31,922 bases of DNA, from assembly GCA_964403075.1 (NCBI GenBank), contig CAYOEV010000029.1:1-31922 (forward strand), given 5' to 3'. Of the stretch, positions 1 through 7,808 are shown in pieces. The notes under the pieces were generated by a model. It was not told the DNA's origin, made no database searches, and saw only the letters and a list, made by a program, of their open reading frames with translations. Position 1 is the first letter of the stretch; every line of letters starts with the position of its first letter. Position numbers and translations under genes: made by a program. Source of the DNA: CAYOEV01 sp964403075. GTDB lineage: Bacteria > Bacteroidota > Bacteroidia > Cytophagales > Cyclobacteriaceae.

Positions 1-253
1 GGGACTAAACGCCATGCTTCGCTTAGATAAGGGAGATACCATTATACTAGCGGCGCCGGCAACATCAGTGAGGGCATCCCATTTACCCAGATCTTCGTAG
101 GAAAACCATTTTTTGCCTGTGGACAATCATGATATGTTCACCTATCACCATATCCATAGGTGGTTGAAAAGAATGCATTGAATGATTCAAATAAAAGCAG
201 CGGATGTATAAGCTTCATCAATTTTAAACAGTCTTGTCAAGTTTACATAGGTT
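1..253. other. Left-edge region without a confident gene
   Basis: No complete gene is visible. Two reading frames are open to the window edge and either could be the end of a gene lying outside it. A plus-strand frame of 32 codons ends at a TAG near position 98. A minus-strand frame of about 41 codons runs off the edge (residues such as WFSYEDLGKWDALTD) and has an in-frame TGA just upstream near position 127. The minus-strand frame next to it is open from an ATG near 178 and runs into the same A6 tract near 108-113, so a frameshifted remnant is possible. I cannot choose between them. I see no convincing terminator for the minus-strand gene that ends at 254. Confidence 0.3.
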
Positions 254-1525
254 TTATATTTGAGCCAGTGCCTGTTCAATGTCCCAGATGATGTCAGCCG
301 GGTGTTCCACTCCGATGGACAGGCGCACCAGCGAGTCACTGATATTCAGGTCTTTGAGATCCTGGTCTTCCATGCCGGCGTGGGTCATCGTTTTAGGGTG
401 CTGGGCCAGGCTCTCGGTGCTACCCAGGCTCACGGCCAGCTTCACCATTTGGAGTGAATTCAGGAATCTGAATGCTTCCTTTTCACCGCCATCGATGTAA
501 AATGAAACCATGGCTCCCGGTCCTGTGCATTGTTTTTGGTATATCTCATAATACCTGCTTCCCTCCTTGAGCAGCCCCAAATAGTGGACACCCAAAACCT
601 TTGAATGCTGCGCCAGAGATTGGGCAACGGCCAGGGCATTTTGCTGTTGCTTTTCCATTCTCATCTTCAGTGTTTCCAGGCTTCGCATCAGCAGCCAGCC
701 CGTCCACGGCCCTGCCATGTTGCCAAGGAAGGTGCGTAGGGTCTTCACGCGCGACATAATTGCCTGGCTGCCTAAAACAGCTCCTGCAATCACATCACTG
801 TGCCCGCCAATGTATTTGGTGGCCGAATAGATAACAATGCTGGCTCCGTGCTGAAGCGGATGCTGCCACAGTGGGCCCATGTAGGTGTTGTCAACGGCTA
901 CATAAGCCGGGCGATCAGGTGTGCTGTACTTTTTGGCAATGCTGGCGCATTCCTCAATATCAACAAGATCATTGGTGGGGTTGGCCGGGGTTTCGATAAA
1001 AATCAAGGCCAGCTTGTCGGCCTTGCCTGACTTTTCAAGCATGGATTCAATTTCGTCTCTTCGCTGGCCCGGCCTGAACCCAAGCGTTTCAATGCCCATA
1101 CCGGGAAGAAAGTGTCTGATGAAGTGATCAGTACCTCCGTAGAGGGGGTTACTGAAGAGCAGAAGGTCGCCGGGTTTTAAAAACTCCAGCAGCACGGTAC
1201 TGATGGCAGACATGCCACTTTCAAAAACTGCACAGTCGTCTGCCTTGTCCCAAAGGCGGAGTCGGTTTTCAAGGATCTCGAGATCGGGATTGTTGATCCG
1301 GCTGTAGATCAGTCCCAACTCCTCGTTGGGTAATTTTTCCCTTTTGCCGTACGCCACTTCAAAAAAAGCCTTTCCCTCTTCGGCACTGTTAAAAACAAAA
1401 GTTGACGTTTGAAAGATGGGGCATTTAATGGCACCCTCAGACAATGCCGGCTTGTAGCCGTGCGACATCATCAAACTTTCCGGCTGAAAGGCGTGATACT
1501 GAACAGTTAATTCATCCATGTGCAT
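254..1525 (-). CDS. Cys/Met-metabolism PLP-dependent enzyme (cystathionine gamma-synthase / methionine gamma-lyase family)
   Basis: A fold-type I PLP enzyme of trans-sulfuration, acting in the cytosol on a cystathionine- or methionine-type substrate. The Schiff-base lysine is in SATKYIGGHSD (about K237). The cofactor-binding ESGMSA stretch is at about 102-107, the PLP-phosphate tyrosine region YSRINNP at about 74-80, and the aspartate contacting the pyridine nitrogen lies in VDNTY at about 211-215. At 423 residues it is somewhat longer than the usual 380-400, with extra N-terminal sequence. Two ATG codons two residues apart (1525 and 1519) could both be the start. The sequence alone does not separate synthase, beta-lyase and gamma-lyase activity. 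It is monocistronic, since the gene upstream on the same strand ends 70 bp away. Confidence 0.85.
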   Translation of the reverse strand: MHMDELTVQYHAFQPESLMMSHGYKPALSEGAIKCPIFQTSTFVFNSAEEGKAFFEVAYGKREKLPNEELGLIYSRINNPDLEILENRLRLWDKADDCAVFESGMSAISTVLLEFLKPGDLLLFSNPLYGGTDHFIRHFLPGMGIETLGFRPGQRRDEIESMLEKSGKADKLALIFIETPANPTNDLVDIEECASIAKKYSTPDRPAYVAVDNTYMGPLWQHPLQHGASIVIYSATKYIGGHSDVIAGAVLGSQAIMSRVKTLRTFLGNMAGPWTGWLLMRSLETLKMRMEKQQQNALAVAQSLAQHSKVLGVHYLGLLKEGSRYYEIYQKQCTGPGAMVSFYIDGGEKEAFRFLNSLQMVKLAVSLGSTESLAQHPKTMTHAGMEDQDLKDLNISDSLVRLSIGVEHPADIIWDIEQALAQI

Positions 1526-1547
1526 TCATTTTTTCGGGTAAGTAAAG

Positions 1548-1555
1548 CGAAAATA
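1548..1555 (-). promoter_or_regulatory. Possible -7 element for the Cys/Met PLP enzyme gene
   Basis: Read on the minus strand this is TATTTTCG, one mismatch from the Bacteroidota -7 consensus TAnnTTTG. It would leave a 5' leader of about 15-20 nt before the ATG at 1525. I see no clear -33 TTTG partner, so this is weak. Confidence 0.25.
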
Positions 1556-1594
1556 CCTTTTCTTTCGCACCATGACCATGAGAAACGGCAGCGC

Positions 1595-2209
1595 TCAAAA
1601 TGAGATTCCCAATTCCACGTTGGCACTGTTGTGGCCCAAATTGGGACTCTTTAAGGCTGCGTTGGAGACATGCCGGATAGAAAATCGTGTATCCAGTCGA
1701 AATGAGCCAAAACCATGACGCAGCCCGAGGGCAGCAATGTCTGAAAAGGCAAATCCTTTGGCCTGGCGTTCGGTAGCTAAGTTCATGTACATGGGACCGC
1801 TGCTTACCAGCAAGTAGGCAGCCAAGCGCGGGGAAAGTTTTCGCTTTACCAATAACCCCAGATTCAGGACGTATTCATTTATCACCCGCGGTTGGGTGTA
1901 CAACTCCCGAAGCTCGAGATAGTTGTCGCCCTGGTCGGGCCGAATGGAAAATTTATTGAGCACTTGATAATCCACACGGTAATAGGAGGGCTCGGCTACT
2001 GCCTCCAGTCCCCATTTTTCTCCCTCTTTGAGTGTCCGGAACACCTGTAATTTAAAAAACTCTGCCCGGTACTTATAGTTGTTTGAGTTGAAGGGAAATT
2101 CCTGCTGACTACCTCTGCCATAGGCCACACCTAGGTAGTATCGTTTGGTCTGACCAGTAAGTTTCAGACAAACCAAACAGGCGATAAGGACGAGACTCTT
2201 ACGTATCAT
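1595..2209 (-). CDS. PagL-like outer-membrane protein (lipid A deacylase / acyloxyacyl hydrolase family)
   Basis: A 204-residue protein with an N-terminal signal peptide (hydrophobic residues 4-19, cleavage near GQ/TK) and alternating strands typical of a small eight-stranded beta-barrel. Near the C-terminus, RHVSNAALKSPNLGHNSAN followed by a terminal barrel strand ending in F resembles the PagL signature, in which a His and a Ser two residues apart (here H180 and S182) act in removing the 3-O acyl chain of lipid A. The third catalytic residue, glutamate in Pseudomonas PagL, is not clearly at the expected spacing (an Asn is there), although E199 lies nearby. Enzymatic activity is therefore uncertain. 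An alternative is a related non-enzymatic barrel protein. The gene stands alone, with 270 bp of upstream space. Confidence 0.6.
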   Translation of the reverse strand: MIRKSLVLIACLVCLKLTGQTKRYYLGVAYGRGSQQEFPFNSNNYKYRAEFFKLQVFRTLKEGEKWGLEAVAEPSYYRVDYQVLNKFSIRPDQGDNYLELRELYTQPRVINEYVLNLGLLVKRKLSPRLAAYLLVSSGPMYMNLATERQAKGFAFSDIAALGLRHGFGSFRLDTRFSIRHVSNAALKSPNLGHNSANVELGISF

Positions 2210-2479
2210 TTAAAAATTCTAAACTAGTCAGATTTTGTCGCCTCTTCGATCCGGGTAGCAGAAAGTAATGTTGCAAGCAGGACATATCACCCATTAACGA
2301 TTAAATCCTTGGGATAACCGGACTACCGGCACCCGGCTGGGGGTCCTTTACCGTATGTCCGTCAGGTAATTTTTGTGGTAAGCGCTAAGGTTGTCTAGTC
2401 TTTTGTATTTATCAGCGATGGGAATGGTTTTAAAGGATCAACTAAATAGCTTATATTTCAAATCGGAAATACTTTATAG
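2210..2479. other. Intergenic region with GC-rich hairpins and a short gene-like frame
   Basis: This lies between two divergent genes. A GC-rich hairpin can form at 2320-2346 (GGAC/GTCC outside, CCGG/CCGG inside). A second hairpin at 2348-2369 (TTACC/GGTAA) is followed by a short T run at 2370-2374. The same DNA read on the minus strand holds a 27-codon stop-to-stop frame (2301-2384) with strikingly protein-like content, including the run LPDGHTVKDPQPGAG. It could be a structured RNA element or the tail of a decayed gene. I do not recognise a known riboswitch. Confidence 0.35.
2428..2459 (+). promoter_or_regulatory. Possible promoter of the alkane monooxygenase gene
   Basis: TTTT at 2428-2431, a 20-nt spacer and TATATTTC at 2452-2459 fit TTTG-N20-TAnnTTTG with one mismatch in each box. 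Transcription would start near 2465 and give a leader of about 15 nt. Confidence 0.35.
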
Positions 2480-3550
2480 ATGCCTGTGATGAGTTCCCTA
2501 AGTGCTTTGAAATACCTGAGTGTGCTGACTTTGCCAGCACTGGCCATGGTCTCGTTTACACACACGGGGTGGATCACTTTTGCGCCGATGATCGAAGCAT
2601 TTGTATTGATTCCTATTTTGGAGCTTTGTTTCAAACCTAACCGGCAGAATCTTTCTAATGCAGAAGAAGCCCTAAAAAAAAACAATCGCTGGTACGACCT
2701 GATGGTGTACCTGGTGGTGCCCGTACAGTTTGTTTGTCTTTGGTTTTTTTTGAATGCCATGCAAACGCCGGACCTCTCCGGTCTGACGGTGGCTGGACGA
2801 ATTACGGCCATGGGACTGCTTTGTGGAGTCATGGGCATCAATGTGGCCCACGAGTTGGGTCATCGAAATAAGCCCTATGAGCAGTGGATGGCCAAGTTAT
2901 TACTAATGACTTCTCTCTACATGCATTTTTTCATTGAGCACAACCGTGGTCATCATCGACGGGTAAGCACGAAGGAGGATCCCTCTTCGGCGCGCTACGG
3001 CGAGATGCTTTATGTGTTTTGGATGCGGTCGGTTTGGGGGGCCTACCGTTCGGCCTGGCATTTGGAAGCGGAGCGACTGAAGAAAAAGGGCCTGAGTGGG
3101 TGGTCTATTCACAATGAAATGCTTTTGTTTCAATTGATGCAAGTAGCTCTGGTTATTGGCATTTACCTATTCTTTGGCAAACTGGTCGTATTTTATTTCA
3201 TCCTGGCTGCCGTCATGGGCTTCTTATTGTTGGAAACGGTCAACTACATCGAACATTATGGTTTATCACGGAAAAAGGAGGACCATCGCTACGAACGGGT
3301 CATGCCCTGGCACAGTTGGAACTCTGACCACATGGTAGGTCGACTCCTTCTTTTCGAGCTCTCCCGACACTCAGACCACCACTTCATTGCCAGTAGAAAA
3401 TACCAGATACTCAGACACCTGGACGAAAGTCCGCAAATGCCTACCGGCTATCCGGGTATGATGTTACTGGCCATTTTGCCTCCACTGTGGTTTGCTGTGA
3501 TGAACCGGCGGATTCAGGCATTTACACGTTCAGCCAGTACGACAGCTTGA
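2480..3550 (+). CDS. alkB: AlkB-type integral-membrane non-haem di-iron alkane 1-monooxygenase
   Basis: Terminal hydroxylase of n-alkanes in the inner membrane, converting alkane to 1-alkanol with electrons from rubredoxin and rubredoxin reductase. All histidine signatures of the family are present in order: HELGHR (124-129), EHNRGHH (153-159), NYIEHYGL (255-262) and LSRHSDHH (294-301). These supply the ligands of the di-iron site. Several hydrophobic helices (about 12-26, 38-50, 75-92, 107-122, 216-252 and 325-343) match the expected six-helix topology. The length of 356 residues is slightly short of Pseudomonas AlkB (about 400). No rubredoxin gene or regulator is adjacent, so electron partners must be encoded elsewhere. 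The 3' end overlaps the convergent downstream gene by 29 bp. Related fatty-acid or xylene hydroxylases share the boxes, but NYxEHYGL together with LxRHSDHH points to AlkB. Confidence 0.88.
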   Translation: MPVMSSLSALKYLSVLTLPALAMVSFTHTGWITFAPMIEAFVLIPILELCFKPNRQNLSNAEEALKKNNRWYDLMVYLVVPVQFVCLWFFLNAMQTPDLSGLTVAGRITAMGLLCGVMGINVAHELGHRNKPYEQWMAKLLLMTSLYMHFFIEHNRGHHRRVSTKEDPSSARYGEMLYVFWMRSVWGAYRSAWHLEAERLKKKGLSGWSIHNEMLLFQLMQVALVIGIYLFFGKLVVFYFILAAVMGFLLLETVNYIEHYGLSRKKEDHRYERVMPWHSWNSDHMVGRLLLFELSRHSDHHFIASRKYQILRHLDESPQMPTGYPGMMLLAILPPLWFAVMNRRIQAFTRSASTTA

Positions 3551-5768
3551 TGACTAGGGTGCGGTTGACCGGCTCGAGCGTGGGTGTGAGGTAATTGTCC
3601 GTGTAGACGATAAACAGGTCGGATACCGGCTTGAACCGCCATTGGAAACGGTGATTCTGACTGAATCGGTTGGTTTGTGTATTGTACTGCAAAAAGGAGG
3701 TAAAAAAGAGGTTATTGGTGACGGTAAAATCCACGCGAGGACCTAGTAAAAGAAACTTCGCACTATTGAAAGGTTCAGGTAAATCCAACTGGTTATAATC
3801 GGCACTTAGATCTACATTCAGGAAGGGAGGAGCCCGGAAGGTCAACGTTCCTACAATACCTATTCGGGTGCCGTTGAAGAAACTACCAAAACCTCCACGT
3901 GCCCGCAGGCTCACTATTTTTCTGGGATCGGATCGGTATTCCAGGTAGCCAAAGGTAGATCGATATTCTTCGTCTGCTGGTAACTCCAGTCCATCTGTAT
4001 TGGTTGGATCAAAGGGATCTAGCAACGTGATCATTTCAGTTTGGTAGCCAATCTCCATCGACGAGCGATTCAGCGTATTGATGTCATAGTTCAATTCGAT
4101 TCGTCTGTCTAGCAGTCCCCAGTTGACCTCATCGAGTGTATGCCGGTATTCAATATTCGGTCCATGTCTTTGGATCCAGTTGGAGTTGACGAAAAAGTCG
4201 TATTCAATTTCCCCGCCCTGGGTATGTATACCGGTGCGCTGCACAAAGCCGACTTCTGCATTGTAATTATCCCCCACGCTTGAATTGACCACGTTCAATC
4301 TCAAACTTGGTGTGCGGTATTGTAGAAAGGTGCCAAAGGTGTAAGCTTTATCCGGGTTATTGGGCTCGAAAGATCGGTAATAATGGAAGTCTCCAGACCA
4401 CCGGTTGTTTACCGTGGCCAGGTTGTAGTCTACCCCGAACACGCGGTTAAATTCTGTGGTACTGTCTCGACGGTTCAGGTTTTCGGTAAGGCCCCGATTT
4501 TCATTGAAGACGGTATTCAGGGAATCGTTGGTCAAGCGGTCAACGGCGTTTCTATTGACTGCGGTGAAGACAATATTGGATCTTTTGAACACCTGGCGCT
4601 GAATGGCTATCACAGAATAATTCTGAATGGGCTGTGCCGTTTCTTCATCCGCTGCGGTGGCGATGTTCAGCGCCCCTACACGCCATTTTTCACCAATTTT
4701 TCCACTTAGTCGGGTACCGGCAATTATGGGTATTTGTCTCACAACGCCGGCACTGTCTCTGGCGATGCCAATTCTCCTCGAAAAAAATGGACGGGTGCTT
4801 CCAAAAGCACCCTGCGAAAACAAGTCCTGGTTTTCCAGGAAAAACTGCCTTCGCTCCGGGAAGGAAATCTCAAAACGCGACAAGTTGGTTACCTGCCTGT
4901 CTGCCTCCACCTGAGAGAAATCTGGATTAACTGTAAAATCCAGATTGAGCGCATTGGAAACGCCGATTTTTGCATCAAATCCCGCATTGAAGGTATTTTC
5001 ACCTGTATTTTCTTCAAAGTTACGGTCTGCAACGCCGGTAACGTAAGGGATGAAAGAGATATTGGCACCCTGTTCTGGTGGTGGTGCATCCCATATCAGT
5101 CGACCCGTGTAGAGCAAATCAGATGAACTAAAATTGAGTGGCGTGCTGATCCACCCACTCCTTTCATTCAACTTTTGGTTGTTTCGGAGAATTTGCAGCC
5201 CCCACGACGGAATGGAATTGTAGCGGATGGATTTGAATGGTATGGCCATCTCTGCCATCCAGGAGGAGTCGTTGTAAGTGGTGGCGGAGAACCATTTATT
5301 GTCCCAATCATCCGCCACACGACCCCCTAACGTGACTAGACCGTCACGTTGTACGTTGAATGGGGTAATTTGAAAAGTAAATCCATTGGACTGGTCATTG
5401 AAAGGGTCAAAATAAATACTCACATTGTCGTTAGATCCCCAGTCAAAATCTCTGCGCAATGTTTGGCTTATAGGTACACCGGGGAGGGAATCTTCGCAGT
5501 AAATCCCCACGTACAAGAATTCTTCGTCGTAGGTCATCCGCACAAAAGTTTCGTCCCAACTTTTGATTGAATCTGCAGGAAAGTTCTGGTAGAAATTCGC
5601 GGTTAGCTCTGTTTTTGCCCACAGATCTTCGTTCAAAACACCGTCTAGTTCAGGTTTTTCATAGGTCCGTTCAATGCGATAGTTTTTGGTTTGAACGGGT
5701 TGCGCCAGAAGAGAAGAAAAAGTAAATACGAGGAGGGGGAGGAATAAGAATGGAGATTTAATCACCAC
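3522..5768 (-). CDS. Secreted CBM9-like domain protein with DUF5916 beta-barrel region
   Basis: A 748-residue protein with a Sec signal peptide (about residues 1-22, ending LLAQ). A carbohydrate-binding-family-9-like beta-sandwich follows at about 35-220 (YEKPELDGVLNEDLW near its start, then FVRMTYDEEFLYVGIYCED). The remainder matches the DUF5916 region typical of Bacteroidota (DFTVNPDFSQVEADRQVTNL, then FFSRRIG), rich in aromatic alternating strands and probably an outer-membrane barrel. The biological role is unknown. The only possible starts are two consecutive GTG codons (5768 and 5765), with no ATG nearby. They overlap the 3' end of the upstream TerB-like gene by 8-11 bp, which suggests translational coupling. 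Its own 3' end runs 29 bp into the convergent alkane hydroxylase gene. Confidence 0.85.
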   Translation of the reverse strand: MVIKSPFLFLPLLVFTFSSLLAQPVQTKNYRIERTYEKPELDGVLNEDLWAKTELTANFYQNFPADSIKSWDETFVRMTYDEEFLYVGIYCEDSLPGVPISQTLRRDFDWGSNDNVSIYFDPFNDQSNGFTFQITPFNVQRDGLVTLGGRVADDWDNKWFSATTYNDSSWMAEMAIPFKSIRYNSIPSWGLQILRNNQKLNERSGWISTPLNFSSSDLLYTGRLIWDAPPPEQGANISFIPYVTGVADRNFEENTGENTFNAGFDAKIGVSNALNLDFTVNPDFSQVEADRQVTNLSRFEISFPERRQFFLENQDLFSQGAFGSTRPFFSRRIGIARDSAGVVRQIPIIAGTRLSGKIGEKWRVGALNIATAADEETAQPIQNYSVIAIQRQVFKRSNIVFTAVNRNAVDRLTNDSLNTVFNENRGLTENLNRRDSTTEFNRVFGVDYNLATVNNRWSGDFHYYRSFEPNNPDKAYTFGTFLQYRTPSLRLNVVNSSVGDNYNAEVGFVQRTGIHTQGGEIEYDFFVNSNWIQRHGPNIEYRHTLDEVNWGLLDRRIELNYDINTLNRSSMEIGYQTEMITLLDPFDPTNTDGLELPADEEYRSTFGYLEYRSDPRKIVSLRARGGFGSFFNGTRIGIVGTLTFRAPPFLNVDLSADYNQLDLPEPFNSAKFLLLGPRVDFTVTNNLFFTSFLQYNTQTNRFSQNHRFQWRFKPVSDLFIVYTDNYLTPTLEPVNRTLVIKLSYWLNV

Positions 5769-6174
5769 TGCTATCGAGTTGATTCTTTTTGGCTATTTTC
5801 CTGAGTACTTCTCTGTCGCTCGTCACTTTAGGGTCAGAAAAAATGTAGGCAGATAAATCAGCCACCACGCCTGGCTTAAAACCCAATTTGATGGCTATGC
5901 GCTCGCAGAATTGAATTTCGTTCTTGTGTACCCGCTTATCAATTTTCATCATCTGTACGATGCTGTACAAGTGCTCAAACTTCTCATCTTCAGGCAATTC
6001 ATTCAGGTCCTGATGAGAAAGTTTAGGATGTGCAATAAGCTCGTCAATTTGAGTTTCTGAAAGCCCCAAACGCAGACCTACATCGTGGAGTAAATTCATT
6101 TCTTGGGGAGCCATATGGCTATCGGCCTTAGAAAGTAAGGCAAGTATGCTGAGTTGATCTTCTGCGGATAACAT
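5758..6174 (-). CDS. TerB-like helical protein
   Basis: A 138-residue all-helical, soluble protein with the pattern of TerB/DjlA N-terminal-like domains. An opening helix has DQLSILALLSKADSHM, a second helix pair starts from the acidic stretch near 75-85, and the repeat-like segment MMKIDKRVHKNEIQFCERIA at about 93-112 resembles the 'DG.v...E' turn of the family. Family members are associated with tellurite resistance or stress, but this family-level match does not give a function here. It is the first gene of a two-gene minus-strand unit with the CBM9/DUF5916 gene. It starts at the ATG 128 bp from the trp leader peptide, so the two units diverge. Confidence 0.65.
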   Translation of the reverse strand: MLSAEDQLSILALLSKADSHMAPQEMNLLHDVGLRLGLSETQIDELIAHPKLSHQDLNELPEDEKFEHLYSIVQMMKIDKRVHKNEIQFCERIAIKLGFKPGVVADLSAYIFSDPKVTSDREVLRKIAKKNQLDSSGD

Positions 6175-6266
6175 GGCGGAAAGTTAAATGAAATCGATAA
6201 TATGAATGAATAACAAGGATCATACCGCTTTTTTCTTGAAATGGTTCGAGAAAAGTGGGGGAAAGT

Positions 6267-6298
6267 TTTTTTACTACAGTTCCACGGGTATAATTTTA
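6267..6298 (+). promoter_or_regulatory. Probable promoter of the trp operon leader
   Basis: TTTT at 6267-6270, 20 nt and TAATTTTA at 6291-6298 match the Bacteroidota form TTTG-N20-TAnnTTTG with one mismatch per box. The overlapping TATAAT at 6289-6294 also looks like a classical -10 hexamer. The predicted start of transcription, about 6301-6305, falls on the ATG of the leader peptide, so the leader may be translated with almost no 5' untranslated region. Confidence 0.45.
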
Positions 6299-6302
6299 CA
6301 TC

Positions 6303-6356
6303 ATGCACAGTTATACTTACTGGTGGTACGATGATTCAACAATGCTGAGCCGCTAG
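6303..6356 (+). CDS. trpL: Putative trp operon leader peptide, 17 residues, with tandem Trp codons
   Basis: ATG to TAG encodes MHSYTYWWYDDSTMLSR. Tandem TGG codons (6321-6326) sit inside a Tyr-rich stretch, Y-T-Y-W-W-Y, so five of nine consecutive codons are Trp or Tyr. Tryptophan is rare, and two in tandem in a short frame directly upstream of a trp operon and its terminator is the classical mark of a ribosome-sensed attenuator. The peptide has no function of its own; stalling at the Trp (and perhaps Tyr) codons when charged tRNA is scarce would prevent the downstream terminator from forming. The stop codon lies 27 nt before the terminator stem. This is read from sequence only; the frame is too short for coding statistics. 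Confidence 0.75.
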   Translation: MHSYTYWWYDDSTMLSR

Positions 6357-6362
6357 TGGTAC

Positions 6363-6386
6363 GTTTAAAGAACTAAGAGTTTGAAC
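6363..6386 (+). promoter_or_regulatory. Candidate antiterminator stem of the trp attenuator
   Basis: GTTTAAA (6363-6369) can pair with TTTGAAC (6380-6386) in seven base pairs including one G-U, and so uses up the first three bases of the terminator stem. A ribosome that has finished the leader peptide would cover part of 6356-6368 and block this pairing, allowing termination. A ribosome stalled at the Trp codons would leave it free. The geometry fits, but the stem is A/U-rich and disrupts only three terminator pairs, so a better partner may exist. Confidence 0.35.
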
Positions 6387-6413
6387 CCCGCAAGAGCGGG
6401 GTTTTTTGTTTTT
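6384..6413 (+). terminator. Intrinsic terminator / attenuator immediately before trpE
   Basis: AACCCCGC (6384-6391), a loop AAGA and GCGGGGTT (6396-6403) form a perfect 8-bp stem, followed by a T-rich tract to 6413 broken by a single G. The T tract ends exactly where the trpE ATG begins, so the element cannot belong to an upstream gene on this strand (the upstream gene is on the other strand). It is placed to stop transcription before the operon unless antitermination occurs. Confidence 0.85.
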
Positions 6414-7808
6414 ATGGAAAAATACCGATTCAATACCCGCACAAGGCGCATATTGGCAGATACCATCTCTCCGGTGAGTGCTTACCTGAAACTGAGAGAT
6501 CAGTTTGCGGACGCCATTTTACTGGAAAGTACGGACTTTCATGCCGCTGCGAATGCGAGGTCTTACCTGTGCTGCAATTCGCTGGCAGAATTCAAAGTAG
6601 CTGGCCGGGCTATCCAAAGAAAATACCCCGATGGTGCCTCCAAAAATTCTTCAGAAACCGGTGCTACGGAGGCGTTTAAATCATATCTGGCTCAGTTTGA
6701 GGCATTGGATCAGGTAGGCAATGACCTGGCCGTAGGTTTTTTTGGATTTACCAGCTACCAGGGGGTTACACATTTTGAGTCCATTGAATTGGCTCAGGTG
6801 GATTGGCGTTTTCCAGACATGCTGTATCGCTTCTTCAAATATGTGATTGTGTTCGATCCTTATCGCAACGCTTGTTACCTGATGCAGCACACTTTCTCCG
6901 ATGAAAGGGATACGTTGGACCACATTGAAAATTTACTCTTTCAGCGAAATATTCCCTCTTTTGACTTTCATGTGACCGGGGAGCGATTATCCAATCTGAC
7001 TGACGCGCAATATTTGGAGATGGTGGAAAAAGGAAAATATCACTGCCAGCAGGGGGATGTTTTTCAATTGGTACTCTCCCGTGCATTTAAACAGTCGTTT
7101 GCCGGCGATGAATTTCAAGTATACCGGGCACTGAGGTCCATCAATCCTTCCCCATATTTGTTTTATTTCGACATGGGGAATTTTAAATTAATGGGATCTT
7201 CCCCTGAGGCTCAGTTGGTGGTGCACGACGGGGAGGCGGTCATACATCCAATTGCGGGCACTTTTCGCAGGACGGGTGATGACGCGGCAGACGCGGCACT
7301 GGCCAGAAAACTGATGGCCGACCCGAAGGAAAATTCAGAGCACGTGATGCTGGTGGATCTGGCGCGTAACGACCTGAGTCGTTTTTGTGATGAGGTGGTG
7401 GTAGAAGAGTTTAAAGAAATTCAATATTTCTCTCATGTCATCCACCTGGTGTCGCGTGTCAGCGGCCGAGTGAAGTCCAACTATTCAGGACTCGACGTTT
7501 TTGCGTCTACTTTTCCTGCTGGTACATTAAGTGGGGCACCAAAGTACCGTGCCCTGGAGTTGATCGACGTCTACGAGTCTGAACCACGTGGTTATTACGG
7601 GGGTGCCATTGGCTTTGTAGATTTGAATGGAAACATGAATCAGGCCATCATGATCCGTACCCTAAAAAGTCAGGACAACCAGCTCCATTATCGGGCCGGC
7701 GCGGGCATTGTTTCGGCTTCTACACCTGAAAATGAATTGAATGAAGTGTACAATAAGGTGGCTGCCCTTGAAGCCGCTATTCGTGGTGCAGAGGAGATTG
7801 TGAGATGA
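6414..7808 (+). CDS. trpE: Anthranilate synthase component I
   Basis: Converts chorismate and glutamine-derived ammonia to anthranilate, the first committed step of tryptophan synthesis, together with the TrpG amidotransferase. The 464-residue protein carries the LLES motif at 36-39, associated in this family with tryptophan feedback inhibition. The catalytic chorismate-binding region has the signature segments SSPEAQL, HPIAGTFRR, ENSEHVMLVDLARNDL and FPAGTLSGAPK. I place the start at the ATG after the terminator T tract. An in-frame TTG 33 nt upstream would lie in the terminator stem and add residues unlike the family. It ends in an ATGA overlap with trpG, typical of translational coupling. 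Likely controlled both by attenuation and by feedback. Confidence 0.96.
   Translation: MEKYRFNTRTRRILADTISPVSAYLKLRDQFADAILLESTDFHAAANARSYLCCNSLAEFKVAGRAIQRKYPDGASKNSSETGATEAFKSYLAQFEALDQVGNDLAVGFFGFTSYQGVTHFESIELAQVDWRFPDMLYRFFKYVIVFDPYRNACYLMQHTFSDERDTLDHIENLLFQRNIPSFDFHVTGERLSNLTDAQYLEMVEKGKYHCQQGDVFQLVLSRAFKQSFAGDEFQVYRALRSINPSPYLFYFDMGNFKLMGSSPEAQLVVHDGEAVIHPIAGTFRRTGDDAADAALARKLMADPKENSEHVMLVDLARNDLSRFCDEVVVEEFKEIQYFSHVIHLVSRVSGRVKSNYSGLDVFASTFPAGTLSGAPKYRALELIDVYESEPRGYYGGAIGFVDLNGNMNQAIMIRTLKSQDNQLHYRAGAGIVSASTPENELNEVYNKVAALEAAIRGAEEIVR

Noticed and set aside
4383..5126. Several plus-strand frames of about 95-130 codons inside the DUF5916 gene
   Set aside because: They overlap each other and the sense gene, and show no recognisable protein features.
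6381..6413. Upstream in-frame TTG as an alternative start of trpE
   Set aside because: The extra 11 codons lie within the terminator stem and T tract and give residues unlike TrpE N-termini. The ATG at 6414 fits the family.
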